The position numbers were made by a program, and so were the translations under genes. A stretch of 64,000 nt of DNA from Accumulibacter sp. (GTDB lineage: Bacteria; Pseudomonadota; Gammaproteobacteria; Burkholderiales; Rhodocyclaceae). This document shows, piece after piece, positions 1 to 9,337 of this stretch; the first letter of the stretch is position 1; each line of letters opens with the position of its first letter. The stretch lies in NCBI RefSeq assembly GCF_023806625.1, contig NZ_JAMTDX010000072.1:44137-108136 (forward strand), written 5' to 3'. The notes below the pieces were generated by a model. That model ran no database searches. It saw nothing but the letters and a program-made list of their open reading frames with translations, and was not told the origin of the DNA.

Positions 1-648
1 GGCATGGACACGCTTGGCTGGGAGAATGCGCTGAAGAACGCGATGCGCCAGGCTCCCGACTGCATCCTGATCGGCGAGATCCGCGACCGCGAGACGATGC
101 AGGCGGCGATCGCCTACGCGCAGACCGGCCACCTCTGCCTCGGCACGTTGCACGCGAACAACAGCTACCATGCGCTGAACCGGATGATCAACTTCTTTCC
201 GATCGAGAGCCGCAACGCGCTGTACATGGACCTCTCGGTCAGCCTCAAGGCGATCGTTTCGCAGCGGCTGGTCAAGAAGAAGGACGGCAAGCGCGCCCCG
301 GCCGCCGAAGTGCTGCTGAACAGCTACCACGTCCAGGAACTCATCGAGCAAGGCGACATCCCGGCGCTCAAGGAGGCGATGGAGCAGAGCCTCGCCCCCG
401 GTTCGAGGACCTTCGAGCAGGACCTCTACCGCCTCTATCGCGCCGACGTCATCACCCTCGAGGAAGCGCTGCTCAACGCCGACTCGCCGACCAACCTGTC
501 GTGGCTGATCAACAACAAGCAGGCGCCGCTCGCACCGGCTCCTTCCGAAAAGCCCCACGACGCCGTCTACGACCTCGTCGCGTCGAACCCCGGCGGCCCC
601 TCGTACAAGGAATTCACGATCAGCCTTGAAGACAGCGCCGAAAAATGA
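1..648 (+). CDS. pilU: Type IV pilus retraction ATPase PilU, C-terminal part (5' end outside window)
   Basis: This is the C-terminal 215 residues of a PilT/PilU-family hexameric ATPase, which powers pilus retraction from the cytoplasmic face of the inner membrane. The reading frame is already open at base 1, so the gene begins upstream. Visible motifs are the Walker B region ([12 protein letters not shown]) and the following His box ([15 protein letters not shown]). The Walker A lies outside. PilU is preferred over PilT because of the long charged tail after the core ([15 protein letters not shown]) and the divergent C-terminal region. PilT is the alternative. The stop overlaps the likely TTG start of dapE by 23 bp. 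Confidence 0.88.
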   Translation, partial: GMDTLGWENALKNAMRQAPDCILIGEIRDRETMQAAIAYAQTGHLCLGTLHANNSYHALNRMINFFPIESRNALYMDLSVSLKAIVSQRLVKKKDGKRAPAAEVLLNSYHVQELIEQGDIPALKEAMEQSLAPGSRTFEQDLYRLYRADVITLEEALLNADSPTNLSWLINNKQAPLAPAPSEKPHDAVYDLVASNPGGPSYKEFTISLEDSAEK

Positions 649-1828
649 ATCGCCTGCGGCCGGCGCGATCGATCGCGTCGACTTGCTGGCCAGCGATCCC
701 ACTCTCGCGCTGGCCGGGCAACTCGTCTCGCGGCCCTCGATCACCCCGGACGATGCCGGCTGCCAGACGATCATCGCCGAGCGCCTGCAGGCGATCGGCT
801 TCGTCGCTGAGCGCTTCGACCGTGGCGGGGTGAGCAATCTCTGGCTCCGCCGCGGCAGCGGCCGCCCGCTGCTCTGCCTCGCCGGGCACACCGACGTCGT
901 GCCGAGTGGCCCGCGCGACGAATGGCTCAGCGACCCGTTCGTTCCCCAATGCCGCAACGGCCTGCTCTACGGGCGCGGTTCGGCGGACATGAAAGGCTCG
1001 CTGGCCGCTTTCGTGACCGCGATCGAAGCGTTCGTCGCCGCACGACCCGCGCATCGCGGGTCGATCGCCCTGCTGCTGACCGCCGACGAGGAAGGCGAGG
1101 CGATCGACGGCACGGTGACGGTCACCGAGGCGCTGCACGAGCGCGGCCAACGGATCGACTACTGCATCGTCGGCGAACCGACCGCGACGCACCGCCTCGG
1201 CGACACGATCAAGAACGGCCGGCGTGGCTCGCTCTCGGGCCGGCTGACGGTTCGCGGAATCCAGGGCCACGTCGCCTACCCGCATCTGGCGCGCAACCCC
1301 GTCCATCTCGTCGCTCCGGCGATCACGACGCTGGCGACGACGACCTGGGACGAGGGCGACGCCTGTTTCCCTCCGACGACCTGGCAGATCTCGAACATCC
1401 ACGCCGGCACCGGCGCCGGCAACGTCATCCCGGGTAGCGTGGTCATCGACTTCAACTTCCGTTTCGGCACCGCGAACACCCCCGAAGCGCTGCAGCGCAG
1501 GCTCAGCACGCTGCTCGACGATCACCGGCTCGACCACGAGATCGTCTGGACGCTTGGCGCACGGCCTTTCCTGACCGCCGAGGGCACCCTGGTCGGCGCG
1601 GCCCGACGCGCGATCCGTGACGAGTTGGGCATCGAGACCGAGCTGTCGACGACTGGCGGCACCTCGGATGGCCGCTTCATCGCCGCAGTCTGCGACGAGG
1701 TCGTCGAGATCGGCCCGGTCAATGCGACGATCCACAAGGTCAATGAATGCGTCGAGGTCGCCGCGCTGACACAGCTCTCGGGAATCTACCGGCGAATTCT
1801 CGAACAACTGCTGCCCGCCGATGTCTGA
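626..1828 (+). CDS. dapE: Succinyl-diaminopimelate desuccinylase
   Basis: DapE hydrolyses N-succinyl-LL-diaminopimelate to LL-diaminopimelate and succinate in the lysine and peptidoglycan precursor pathway. It is an M20-family di-zinc cytoplasmic enzyme. The frame of 400 codons shows the metal-site blocks in order: AGHTDVVP (His near residue 88), [26 protein letters not shown], the GEPT block and the C-terminal [10 protein letters not shown]. The longest start is TTG at 626, inside pilU. The family usually begins close to SDPTLALA, so the in-frame TTG at 683 is an alternative that removes a 19-residue extension. The gene overlaps prmB by 8 bp, which suggests translational coupling. Confidence 0.95.
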   Translation: MKTAPKNESPAAGAIDRVDLLASDPTLALAGQLVSRPSITPDDAGCQTIIAERLQAIGFVAERFDRGGVSNLWLRRGSGRPLLCLAGHTDVVPSGPRDEWLSDPFVPQCRNGLLYGRGSADMKGSLAAFVTAIEAFVAARPAHRGSIALLLTADEEGEAIDGTVTVTEALHERGQRIDYCIVGEPTATHRLGDTIKNGRRGSLSGRLTVRGIQGHVAYPHLARNPVHLVAPAITTLATTTWDEGDACFPPTTWQISNIHAGTGAGNVIPGSVVIDFNFRFGTANTPEALQRRLSTLLDDHRLDHEIVWTLGARPFLTAEGTLVGAARRAIRDELGIETELSTTGGTSDGRFIAAVCDEVVEIGPVNATIHKVNECVEVAALTQLSGIYRRILEQLLPADV

Positions 1829-2714
1829 CGCGGCCCGCGACGAACTGCTCACGCTGCGCGACCTGCTGCGCTTCGCGGTCAGTCGCTTCGGCGAGGCGCA
1901 ACTGTTCTTCGGCCATGGATCCGACAATGCCTGGGACGAAGCCGCGTACCTGCTGCTGCACGGCCTGCACCTGCCGCTCGACCGGCTCGAACCCTTCCTC
2001 GACGCCAGACTGACGAGCAGCGAGCGCGCCAGGTTGCTGGCGATCATCGAGCGCCGGGTCGGCGAGCGCCTGCCCGCGGCGTACCTGACTCAGGAAGCCT
2101 GGCTCGGCGACTACCGCTTCCACGTCGATCAACGGGTGATCGTTCCGCGCTCGTTCATCGCCGAGTTGCTCCGCGAGCAGTTCGCCCCGTGGATCGACGA
2201 CCCTGAAGCGGTCGGCGCCGTCCTCGACCTGTGCACCGGCTCGGGGTGCCTGGCGATCATCGCCGCGCACGCTTTCCCCCGGGCGATCGTCGATGCCGTC
2301 GACGTCTCGCCCGACGCGCTTGCCGTCGCCCGGCGAAACGTCGCCGAGCACGAGCTCGCCGGGCGCGTCCACCTCTGCGAAGGCGACCTCTTCGAGCCGC
2401 TCGGCCGCCGCCGTTACGACCTGATCGTCGCCAATCCGCCGTATGTCGCCGCCGATTCGCTGGCCGCATTGCCCGCCGAGTACCGGCACGAGCCGCGGCT
2501 CGCGCTGGCTGGCGGCGAGGACGGTCTCGAGGTGACCCGCGCGATCCTCGCCGGCGCACGCCGGCACCTGACCACGAAAGGCCTGCTCGTCGTCGAGATC
2601 GGCCACAACCGGGAGGCTCTCGAGGCGGCCTTTCCGGATCTCGCGTTCACCTGGCTCGAGACGAGCGCCGGCGACCAGTACGTCTTCCTGCTCCACCGCG
2701 ACGACCTGCCGTGA
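1821..2714 (+). CDS. prmB: Ribosomal protein L3 glutamine N5-methyltransferase PrmB
   Basis: PrmB methylates the glutamine of the GGQ-like site of ribosomal protein L3 using S-adenosylmethionine. The 297-residue frame has the SAM-binding motif ([15 protein letters not shown]) and the HemK-family signature VANPPYV, followed by [14 protein letters not shown], which is typical of PrmB and PrmC. PrmB is preferred to PrmC because of the long N-terminal helical region starting [18 protein letters not shown], where the [10 protein letters not shown] block is characteristic of PrmB. The ATG start lies within the end of dapE. The stop overlaps the GTG start of the esterase gene as GTGA. Confidence 0.93.
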   Translation: MSDAARDELLTLRDLLRFAVSRFGEAQLFFGHGSDNAWDEAAYLLLHGLHLPLDRLEPFLDARLTSSERARLLAIIERRVGERLPAAYLTQEAWLGDYRFHVDQRVIVPRSFIAELLREQFAPWIDDPEAVGAVLDLCTGSGCLAIIAAHAFPRAIVDAVDVSPDALAVARRNVAEHELAGRVHLCEGDLFEPLGRRRYDLIVANPPYVAADSLAALPAEYRHEPRLALAGGEDGLEVTRAILAGARRHLTTKGLLVVEIGHNREALEAAFPDLAFTWLETSAGDQYVFLLHRDDLP

Positions 2715-3370
2715 GCCGCAGCCCCCGGCATCGGAAGACCTGGGGCCTGCTCGCGCGGCTCCTGCTGGTCATCGCGCTGCTCCCCGGCTGCCGCCAATCG
2801 ACTCGCCACGCGCCGCTGCCCGAAGGCAGCACGGTGCTCGCCTTCGGCGACAGCATCACCTGGGGCACCGGCGCGGAACCCGGAGAGGACTACCCGAGCC
2901 GGCTCGCAGCGGGGAGCGGCTGGCGGGTGGTCAACGCGGGGATTCCCGGAGACACCGCCGAACGGGCTCGCGGCCGGATCGCCGAGACGCTGGCGGTGAC
3001 CCGCCCCGCGCTCGTGCTCGTCGAACTCGGCGGCAACGACTTCCTCGGACGACGACCCGAGGCCGCGGTCAAGGACGACCTGCGGCAGATCGTCGCTGCG
3101 ATCCGGCAGAGCGGAGCGCAGGTCGTGCTGATCGCCGTTCCCCGCTTCTCGGTCGTCGGAGTGATCAGCGGCAGGCTGCCCGATTCGCCGATCTACGCCG
3201 AACTGGCCGGCGAGGAGAAGCTCCTGGTCATCGAAGCCCTGCTCGGCAGGATCCTCGCCGACGCCGAGCTGCGCGCCGACCCGATCCACCCGAACGCCCT
3301 CGGCTACCGGAAGATGGCCGAGGGCATCGCCAACGAGCTCGGCCGCGTCGGCCTGCTCGTCAGGCGCTGA
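2711..3370 (+). CDS. SGNH/GDSL arylesterase lipoprotein (TesA-like)
   Basis: A 219-residue esterase of the SGNH family, probably acting on acyl esters or thioesters in the periplasm. The GTG start at 2711 overlaps the prmB stop. It gives an N-terminus with basic residues, a hydrophobic stretch (LLARLLLVIALLPGC) and a lipobox-like Cys at about residue 27. Catalytic blocks are visible: VLAFGDSITWGTG with the nucleophile Ser, the Gly of block II (VNAGIPGDT), the GGND block III, and DPIHPNALGY with the Asp-His pair. Length and order match TesA/arylesterase proteins. The true substrate cannot be read from the sequence. It is the fourth gene of the overlapping dapE-prmB run. Confidence 0.88.
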   Translation: MSRSPRHRKTWGLLARLLLVIALLPGCRQSTRHAPLPEGSTVLAFGDSITWGTGAEPGEDYPSRLAAGSGWRVVNAGIPGDTAERARGRIAETLAVTRPALVLVELGGNDFLGRRPEAAVKDDLRQIVAAIRQSGAQVVLIAVPRFSVVGVISGRLPDSPIYAELAGEEKLLVIEALLGRILADAELRADPIHPNALGYRKMAEGIANELGRVGLLVRR

Positions 3371-3424
3371 ACCGCCCCGCCGCACCAGTCGGCGGGGATC
3401 CCCCTTCCCAGCCTGGAGTTGCCG

Positions 3425-6070
3425 ATGAATCCCGAGACCCCGGCGAGAATCCATCGCCAAGACTACACGCCACCCGCGTTCCTCGTCGACGAGGTCGATC
3501 TCGACGTGCACTTCCTCGCCGGTGAGGTTCGCGTCAACAGCCGGCTGGCGATCCGCCGCAACCCGGCGGTGCGCTCCGCCGAGCCATTGCGCCTCGATGG
3601 CCATGGCCTCGAGACGATCGGCGTCGCGCTCGACGGCGTGCCGCTCGCGCGCGACGGCTACCGGTGCACCGACTCGCTGCTGACCATCGACGCCGTACCC
3701 GAGCGCTTCACGCTGGCCACCGAGGTGCGCGTCGATGCCGATCACAACACCAGTCTGACCGGCCTGTACCGGGCGAAGGACGGCTATTTCACGCAGTGCG
3801 AAGCGCAGGGCTTCCGGCGGATCACCTGGTTTCCCGATCGCCCCGACGTCATGTCGCGCTACGTCGTGACGATCCACGCCGAGCGGGCCAGCCTGCCTGT
3901 CCTGCTCGCCAACGGCAACCCGACCGGGAGCGGCAGCGAAGGCGCCGACCGGCACTGGGCGCGCTGGGAGGATCCCTTCCCCAAGCCCTGCTACCTGTTC
4001 GCGCTCGTCGCCGCACGGCTCGAAGTGCTCCGCGACCAGCTGACCACCGGTAGCGGCCGGCGCGTCGAGCTGTCGGTCCATGTCGAGCCCGGCAAGCTCG
4101 ACCAGTGCGCGCACGCGATGGACGCGCTGAAGCGCGCGATGCGCTGGGACGAGCAGGTCTTCGGACTCGAATGCGACCTCGACCACTACATGATCGTCGC
4201 CGTCGGCGACTTCAACATGGGGGCGATGGAGAACAAGGGCCTGAACGTCTTCAACACGAAGTACGTGCTTGCCCGTGCCGACACGGCGACCGACGGCGAT
4301 TACCAGAGCATCGACCGCGTCGTCGCCCACGAATACTTCCACAACTGGACCGGCAATCGCGTGACCTGCCGCGACTGGTTCCAGCTCTCGCTCAAGGAAG
4401 GGCTGACCGTCTTCCGCGACCAGGAATTCGGAGCCGACCAGCACAGCCGGGCGGTCACCCGGATTCGCGAGGTGCGCGACCTGCGCGCGACCCAGTTTCC
4501 CGAGGACGCGGGCCCGATGGCGCACCCGGTGCGCCCCGACTCGTACATCGAGATCAACAACTTCTACACCAGCACCGTGTACGAAAAGGGCGCCGAGGTG
4601 GTGCGGATGATCCGCACGCTGATCGGCCGCGACGCGTTCCGGCGCGGCATGGACCTCTACTTCGCGCGCCATGACGGTCAGGCGGTGACCTGCGACGACT
4701 TCTTGGAGGCGATGGCCGACGCCTCGGGAGTCGATCTCGTGCAGTTCAGCCGCTGGTACGACCGCCCCGGAACGCCGCATCTGCGCGCCCGCGGCGAGTA
4801 CTCACCGGAAACGCGGCGCTACCTGCTGGTGCTCGCGCAGTCGCGACCGTCCGACCCCGAACAGCCAGCCGAGCCCCTGCACATTCCGGTCGCTGTCGGC
4901 CTGATCACCCGGCAAGGGACCGAACTGCCGCTGCGCCTCGCCGGCGAAACGACCGCCTTGGGAGACGCGCCGACGACCCGCGTGCTGTCGCTGACCCGGC
5001 ACGAGCAGCAGTTCGTCTTCGAGGACATCCCCGAAGCGCCCGTGCCGTCGCTGCTCCGCGACTTCTCGGCGCCGGTGCTGCTCGACTGCGACTGGCACGA
5101 CGACGAACTCGCCGACCTGCTCGCCAGCGACAGCGATCCGTTCAACCGCTGGGAGGCCGGACAGCGGCTGACCGGTCGGCTGATCCTCGCGGCGGCCAGC
5201 GAGATCGCCGCCGGACGCGCACCGCACTGGCCGGCGAGCGCGAGCGCGGCTGCGGCGCAGGTCCTCGCCACGGCGGTCGCCGACCCGGCGTTCGCCGCCG
5301 AAGCGTTGACGCCGCCCGGCGAAGCGACTCTCGCCGAACAACTCGATTGCGTCGACCCCGATGCGCTGCACGCCGCCCGAGTCGGGCTTCTGCGCCATCT
5401 CGCCGAGGCGCTCGACGCGCAGTGGCGAAGACTCCACGACACACTGGCCAGCGCAGGCCCCTATCGCCCGACGCCCGAAGCCGCCGGCCGGCGCGCGCTG
5501 CGCAACCTCTGCCTGGCTTATCTCGCCGAACTCGATACGCCCGATACGCGCCGCCTGGCGATGCACCAGTTCACCACCGCGGACAACATGACCGATCAGT
5601 TCGCGGCACTCGCGACGCTCGCCCAGCACGACTGCGCCGAACGCGGCGAGGCGCTCGCCGCTTTCCGGCGCCGCTGGCAGAACGAGGCGCTGGTCATCGA
5701 CAAGTGGCTCGCCGTTCAGGCTGGCAGCCGTCTGCCGGGCACCCTGGCGATCGTCGAAGGGCTGCTCGACCACCCGGCTTTCGACCTGCGCAACCCGAAC
5801 AAGGTGTATGCGCTGCTGAACACCTTCGGCAACAACCACGTCCGCTTCCACGCCGCCGACGGCGCCGGCTACCGCTTCCTCGCCACGCAGATCGCCACGA
5901 TCGACGCGCTGAACCCGCAGGTCGCGGCACGCCTCGCGCGCCGCTTCGACCGCTGGCGAAAATTCGACGCGGTCCGCCAGGGGCACGCCCGCGCCGCGCT
6001 CGAGGCACTTGCCGCGCGGCCAGGCGTGTCACCCGACGTCTCGGAGATCGTCGGCCGGGCGCTCGGCTAG
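3425..6070 (+). CDS. pepN: Aminopeptidase N (M1 zinc metallopeptidase)
   Basis: PepN removes N-terminal residues from peptides in the cytoplasm. The 881-residue length matches the E. coli-type enzyme (about 870). The substrate-recognition motif GAMEN is at residues 266-270. The zinc motif HEYFH is at 302-306, with the downstream Glu in LKEGLTVFRDQEF. The C-terminal helical domain is full length and ends normally. The ATG at 3425 is preceded by GGAG about 8 nt upstream, which is better than the TTG six bases earlier. The gene follows the esterase by 54 bp and is followed by a GC-rich stem-loop. Confidence 0.97.
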   Translation: MNPETPARIHRQDYTPPAFLVDEVDLDVHFLAGEVRVNSRLAIRRNPAVRSAEPLRLDGHGLETIGVALDGVPLARDGYRCTDSLLTIDAVPERFTLATEVRVDADHNTSLTGLYRAKDGYFTQCEAQGFRRITWFPDRPDVMSRYVVTIHAERASLPVLLANGNPTGSGSEGADRHWARWEDPFPKPCYLFALVAARLEVLRDQLTTGSGRRVELSVHVEPGKLDQCAHAMDALKRAMRWDEQVFGLECDLDHYMIVAVGDFNMGAMENKGLNVFNTKYVLARADTATDGDYQSIDRVVAHEYFHNWTGNRVTCRDWFQLSLKEGLTVFRDQEFGADQHSRAVTRIREVRDLRATQFPEDAGPMAHPVRPDSYIEINNFYTSTVYEKGAEVVRMIRTLIGRDAFRRGMDLYFARHDGQAVTCDDFLEAMADASGVDLVQFSRWYDRPGTPHLRARGEYSPETRRYLLVLAQSRPSDPEQPAEPLHIPVAVGLITRQGTELPLRLAGETTALGDAPTTRVLSLTRHEQQFVFEDIPEAPVPSLLRDFSAPVLLDCDWHDDELADLLASDSDPFNRWEAGQRLTGRLILAAASEIAAGRAPHWPASASAAAAQVLATAVADPAFAAEALTPPGEATLAEQLDCVDPDALHAARVGLLRHLAEALDAQWRRLHDTLASAGPYRPTPEAAGRRALRNLCLAYLAELDTPDTRRLAMHQFTTADNMTDQFAALATLAQHDCAERGEALAAFRRRWQNEALVIDKWLAVQAGSRLPGTLAIVEGLLDHPAFDLRNPNKVYALLNTFGNNHVRFHAADGAGYRFLATQIATIDALNPQVAARLARRFDRWRKFDAVRQGHARAALEALAARPGVSPDVSEIVGRALG

Positions 6071-6079
6071 CCTTCCTCT

Positions 6080-6107
6080 GGCGCGCGATTCCCGACGATC
6101 GCGCGCC
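6080..6107 (+). terminator. Stem-loop downstream of pepN
   Basis: A perfect 10-bp inverted repeat (GGCGCGCGAT with ATCGCGCGCC, 8-nt loop) begins 10 bp after the pepN stop. It has no T-tract, so intrinsic termination is uncertain. It may instead act as a 3' stabiliser. Confidence 0.5.
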
Positions 6108-6224
6108 CTGACGCGGACGAGCAGGGTCGTCAGCGGATGGCGGCTTACCGGAGCGCCCGCGCTGCCCTAAACTGCAGGTTTACGATGCCCCGGCGCCGGG
6201 GCGTCCTCCCGAGGGTGATCAGCA

Positions 6225-7178
6225 ATGGAAGCATCCGCGCCCGAACCGCCAGGCGTCCTCGCAAGCTTCAAGGGCTTTCTGCTCTGGGTCGGCGGCTCGC
6301 TGGCCGGGATCACCGCGCTGCTCTACGCGACCGGCTATCTGGTGACCCGTGCGCACCTGTCGATGCTCGGCCTTCACGGGCTCGTGGAGGTGAGCAGCGA
6401 CCAGTTCCTCCAGGAAGGCGCCAAGCTGATCCTCGCCGCCGGCTACACGGTCCTCAGGACGACCCTCGCGCTGGGCGCTCTCGCCGGCGTCGTCGTCTTC
6501 GTTGCGATGCTCCTCGGACGGCTGCTCGACCGCGTCGCCGCCGGTCGGCGTTGCGTCGACTGCGCGACGCGAGTCGCCAGTTCGAAGGGGCTGCGCCATC
6601 TCCTCTTCGCCGGGCTCTTTGTCGCGCTCGCGCTGCACGCCGATCACTATCTGCGCGTGGCCGAGCAGCCGCTCGCGGCGATCGATCTGCTCTACGTCGA
6701 TCCGGCGAGCCTCAGCGTCGAGCCGGGAACGGGCAACCGCGTCGCCGTGTGGATCCTCGGCGGCGACAGCCAGCAAATGGATCGCGATTTCGACGATCTG
6801 CTGCTCGGCGCGATCCTCGCCGGCCTGCTGGCGTTCGGCGCGTGGCGGGTCGTGGCGCCCTGGCCGCTGCGCCCGTGGCTCGTCGCCCCCTTCGTCGCCG
6901 CGCTCGGGATCTCCCTGGTCACGCTGCCGATGGCCTACGGCGTCCTGCAGCGGCCGGCTCACTACCCAATCGTCTCGCTGACCCTCGACCACGACGAACC
7001 GGCGGCGCGCGGATCGCTGTTCCTGCTCTCGCGCACGCCGGACGCTTTCGTCCTGTGGAACCCCGAGGCGCGTCGCGTGCTCTGGCTGCCCGCAGGAGCC
7101 GTCCGACGCGCCGAGATCGGCGCGGTGAAGAACCTTTTCGCGGCAAGCCGCTTACCCCATACGGAGAACGCCAGATGA
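6225..7178 (+). CDS. Integral membrane protein of unknown function
   Basis: A 317-residue protein I do not recognise. It has about five hydrophobic segments: roughly residues 17-40, 78-100, 125-143, 190-208 and 218-240. A pair of cysteines (CVDCATR) lies in a loop near residue 108-111. The region after the last segment is soluble-looking and rich in beta-type sequence. The ATG at 6225 has GAGGG about 10 nt upstream. The stop overlaps the next gene as ATGA, so it is almost certainly co-translated with the FecR/WCC-repeat lipoprotein. A role in anchoring or regulating that lipoprotein is inference from coupling only. Confidence 0.75.
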   Translation: MEASAPEPPGVLASFKGFLLWVGGSLAGITALLYATGYLVTRAHLSMLGLHGLVEVSSDQFLQEGAKLILAAGYTVLRTTLALGALAGVVVFVAMLLGRLLDRVAAGRRCVDCATRVASSKGLRHLLFAGLFVALALHADHYLRVAEQPLAAIDLLYVDPASLSVEPGTGNRVAVWILGGDSQQMDRDFDDLLLGAILAGLLAFGAWRVVAPWPLRPWLVAPFVAALGISLVTLPMAYGVLQRPAHYPIVSLTLDHDEPAARGSLFLLSRTPDAFVLWNPEARRVLWLPAGAVRRAEIGAVKNLFAASRLPHTENAR

Positions 7179-8791
7179 ACCCCTTCGCCAGAGTGCTGAG
7201 CCTCGTCGCGCTGCTCGCCGTCGCCGCCTGCACGCCCTTGCCGCACTTCCAGAGCGGCCAGGAACACATCGGGACGGTTGCCACGGCCGGTCCGAACGTC
7301 TTGCTCAACGGCGCGCGACCGCGCGACGGCGACCGCGTCTTCGACGGCGATACGCTGACCACCGGTGCCGGCACGAGCGTTCGCGTCTACCTGCGCGAGG
7401 GCGGCTACGTCCAGCTCGACGAGAACACCGACCCCGAGTTCCGGATCTTCCGCGAGGGCGGCTGCATCCTGATCCGGATGCTCACCGGCCAGATTTTCGT
7501 CGACGCCAGGCGGGTGTGCATCTCCGACCCGAACATCGAGGTCGCACTGAACAGCCGGGTCAATGTCCAGGTCGCCGACCAGCAGACGACGCTGACGGTG
7601 ATCGAGGGCGAGGTGACGATGAGCCGGCCGGTTCGCCGCAACCTCGACGCGCTGCACCGGTACTCGGTGCTCCGCGGAGCGATCGCTAGCGCTGTCCGCC
7701 TGTCGCCGGCCCAGGCGGAGAGGACGGCGAGCTGGACGACCCGTTACTTCGGCACCAGCGACCAGGCCTACGGGATCTCGGGCTGGTGCTGCACGGCGAG
7801 TGGGCTGTCGCGCGCGACCGAAGACGTCTGCGAACAGGCCGAGGGCCGTTTTTCGCTCGACGAGCGGACCGCCCGCCGCAGCTGCGCTACGCCACCGTCC
7901 GAGCCGGTCTGGTGCTGTGCGCGCGGCAGGGTCGCCCAGCTCACGGCCGAACGCTGCGCGGCAGCCCGCGGCCAGGCCTTCGACGAACGCGACGCCGCGC
8001 TCGACGCCTGCAGCCGGCGGGGAACGCCCTCGGCGGTGCTCGGCTGGTGCTGCCGCGACGGAGGACTGGCCCGGCTGACCGAAGAGATCTGCCGCCAGGC
8101 CGGGGGCAGCTTCACGATCGACGAACGGATCGCTCGCCGCAGCTGCGTTCCACCCGCACCCGACCTCGTCTGGTGCTGCGCGCGCGGCAAGGTCGCCCAG
8201 ACGACGCCCGAGGGCTGCGCCGCGCGCCAGGGCCTGCTCTTCGATGACCCCGACGCCGCCTGGGCTGCGTGCGCCCAGCGGCCCCCGCCGACGCCATCCG
8301 GGGAAGTGATCGGCTGGTGCTGCGCGGGCGGCAGACTCGCGCGAACGACAGCCGAAGACTGTCGCCAGACCCGGGGCCGCTTTTCGCTCGACGAGAGCAG
8401 CGCGAGGCGCAGTTGCGTCGCCCATCCGCTCGAACCCGGCTGGTGCTGCATCAGAGGCCAGGTCTCGAGCTTGCCCGCCGAGCGCTGTCGCGCCATGGGC
8501 GGGCGGGACTTCGCCGACGAAACGAGCGCGCACAACGCCTGCCCGGCGCCCGCGCCTTCCGGCCAGTCCGGCACTGGCAGTAGCGCGCCGATATATCAGG
8601 TGCTGCCGCTGATCCTGCCGCCGCCGGCGAAGAGCGGCGTAACAGGCGCCGACCCGGCGCCGACCGTCGCGCCCGGGTGGTGCTGCATCGGCGAATCGCT
8701 CTCGCCGGAAACCGCCGCCCGCTGCCGGGCCGCCGGGGGACGCTACTACGACTCCGAACGGGAGGCACGCCGTGCGTGCACACTGCGCTGA
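7175..8791 (+). CDS. FecR-domain lipoprotein with seven Cys-rich WCC repeats
   Basis: A 538-residue envelope protein. The N-terminus is a lipoprotein signal ending AVAAC (Cys near residue 17). Residues about 30-150 form a FecR-like domain (DGDTLTTGAGTSVRVYL, then GQIFVDARR and VIEGEVTMSRP), of the kind found in periplasmic FecR proteins and secreted surface proteins. From about residue 203 onward come seven repeats of about 35 residues. Each has a WCC start, a third Cys about 13 residues later after a T-x-E motif, and a closing Cys after an acidic-aromatic stretch. A Pro/Gly/Ser-rich linker separates repeat 6 from repeat 7. The 28 repeat cysteines suggest disulphide-stabilised mini-domains outside the cytoplasm. 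The ATG at 7175 overlaps the preceding stop. Partner and ligand are unknown. Confidence 0.85.
   Translation: MNPFARVLSLVALLAVAACTPLPHFQSGQEHIGTVATAGPNVLLNGARPRDGDRVFDGDTLTTGAGTSVRVYLREGGYVQLDENTDPEFRIFREGGCILIRMLTGQIFVDARRVCISDPNIEVALNSRVNVQVADQQTTLTVIEGEVTMSRPVRRNLDALHRYSVLRGAIASAVRLSPAQAERTASWTTRYFGTSDQAYGISGWCCTASGLSRATEDVCEQAEGRFSLDERTARRSCATPPSEPVWCCARGRVAQLTAERCAAARGQAFDERDAALDACSRRGTPSAVLGWCCRDGGLARLTEEICRQAGGSFTIDERIARRSCVPPAPDLVWCCARGKVAQTTPEGCAARQGLLFDDPDAAWAACAQRPPPTPSGEVIGWCCAGGRLARTTAEDCRQTRGRFSLDESSARRSCVAHPLEPGWCCIRGQVSSLPAERCRAMGGRDFADETSAHNACPAPAPSGQSGTGSSAPIYQVLPLILPPPAKSGVTGADPAPTVAPGWCCIGESLSPETAARCRAAGGRYYDSEREARRACTLR
7781..8779 (+). repeat. Seven tandem 35-residue WCC repeats (coding)
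   Basis: The protein-level repeat runs from the first GWCC codon at 7781 to the last repeat Cys ending at 8779. Odd-numbered repeats 1, 3 and 5 share GWCC, an L-x-R-x-T-E/A-E/D core, a G-x-F-S/T-x-D-E block and the ending ARRSC. Even repeats 2, 4 and 6 share W-C-C-x-R-G-x-V and end in A-C. The alternation indicates that an A-B dimer was the duplicated unit. Repeat 7 (8675-8779) is set apart by a linker. Confidence 0.85.
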
Positions 8792-8953
8792 CTCCCTGAG
8801 CGCAGCGCGCCCGAGAGAGGCCGCCCGCGCCAGGCGGCGGTCTTCGCCGCCCCCTGGCTGCCCTCGGCAAGGGCAAGCTGAACCGCTGGGCGCAAAATTC
8901 CGCTTGAGCCGATCCTGGGACATCGGTACAATTGCTGCCTCGTCAGTGGCACT

Positions 8954-9030
8954 GCGCCCGTAGCTCAGCTGGATAGAGTACTTGGCTACGAACCAAGGGG
9001 TCGGGCGTTCGAATCGCTCCGGGCGTGCCA
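8954..9030 (+). tRNA. tRNA-Arg (anticodon ACG)
   Basis: A 77-nt cloverleaf with an encoded CCA end. The acceptor GCGCCCG pairs with CGGGCGT (one G-T). The D-arm has the TAGCTCAGCTGG pattern, the anticodon stem CTTGG/CCAAG encloses CTACGAA with anticodon ACG, and the T-arm loop is TTCGAAT. ACG identifies the CGN-reading arginine tRNA. Confidence 0.95.
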
Positions 9031-9337
9031 GTTGGAACAAGGGCTTGGATATCCTCATCCAGGCCCTTGTGCCGTTTACGGGCGAAGACGGGGAATGTGG
9101 GAATGTGCCTCAAGCGGGCGCTGGTTGACCCGCATCCTCGACGTCGAGCCTGCCGCCACTGCCTGTTCTCGACCTCCCGGAATCGGGTAAGATTCTGCCC
9201 AGGCGACAATGGCTTGCGCGGGCCTTGAGCAGTGGGGAAAGCCATCACCGTCGCCTCGCCCCGGGACCGTCCCCCACCGGCGAAGAGGGGTGGTCCATCG
9301 CTCGCTCGCGCGACTTTCACGGGAAGGCAAGACGAAA
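9031..9337. other. Intergenic region between tRNA-Arg and permease gene
   Basis: Apart from the stem-loop at 9037-9070 no gene is supported here. It should hold the promoter of the permease pair. I could not pick a convincing -35/-10. Confidence 0.4.
9037..9070 (+). terminator. Stem-loop after tRNA-Arg
   Basis: A 14-bp stem with one G-T pair (ACAAGGGC..., 6-nt loop, ...GCCCTTGT) starts 6 nt after the tRNA CCA. The short T-run after it (GCCGTTT) is weak. The position fits a terminator or a processing signal for the tRNA transcript. Confidence 0.6.

Noticed and set aside
2414-4780. A 788-codon open frame on the minus strand across the esterase and pepN genes
   Set aside because: It is the mirror of well-supported genes in GC-rich DNA, lacks any family motif and is rich in Arg/Ala/Gly. 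Antisense open frames of this kind occur along the whole window.
7781-8779. CRISPR or DNA satellite array
   Set aside because: The repeats are at protein level, with variable DNA sequence and no spacers. They are in frame within an exported protein gene.
6962-9058. A 698-codon minus-strand frame opposite the WCC-repeat gene
   Set aside because: It is explained by the repeated codons of the sense strand. No domain or start context supports it, and it runs through the tRNA-Arg.
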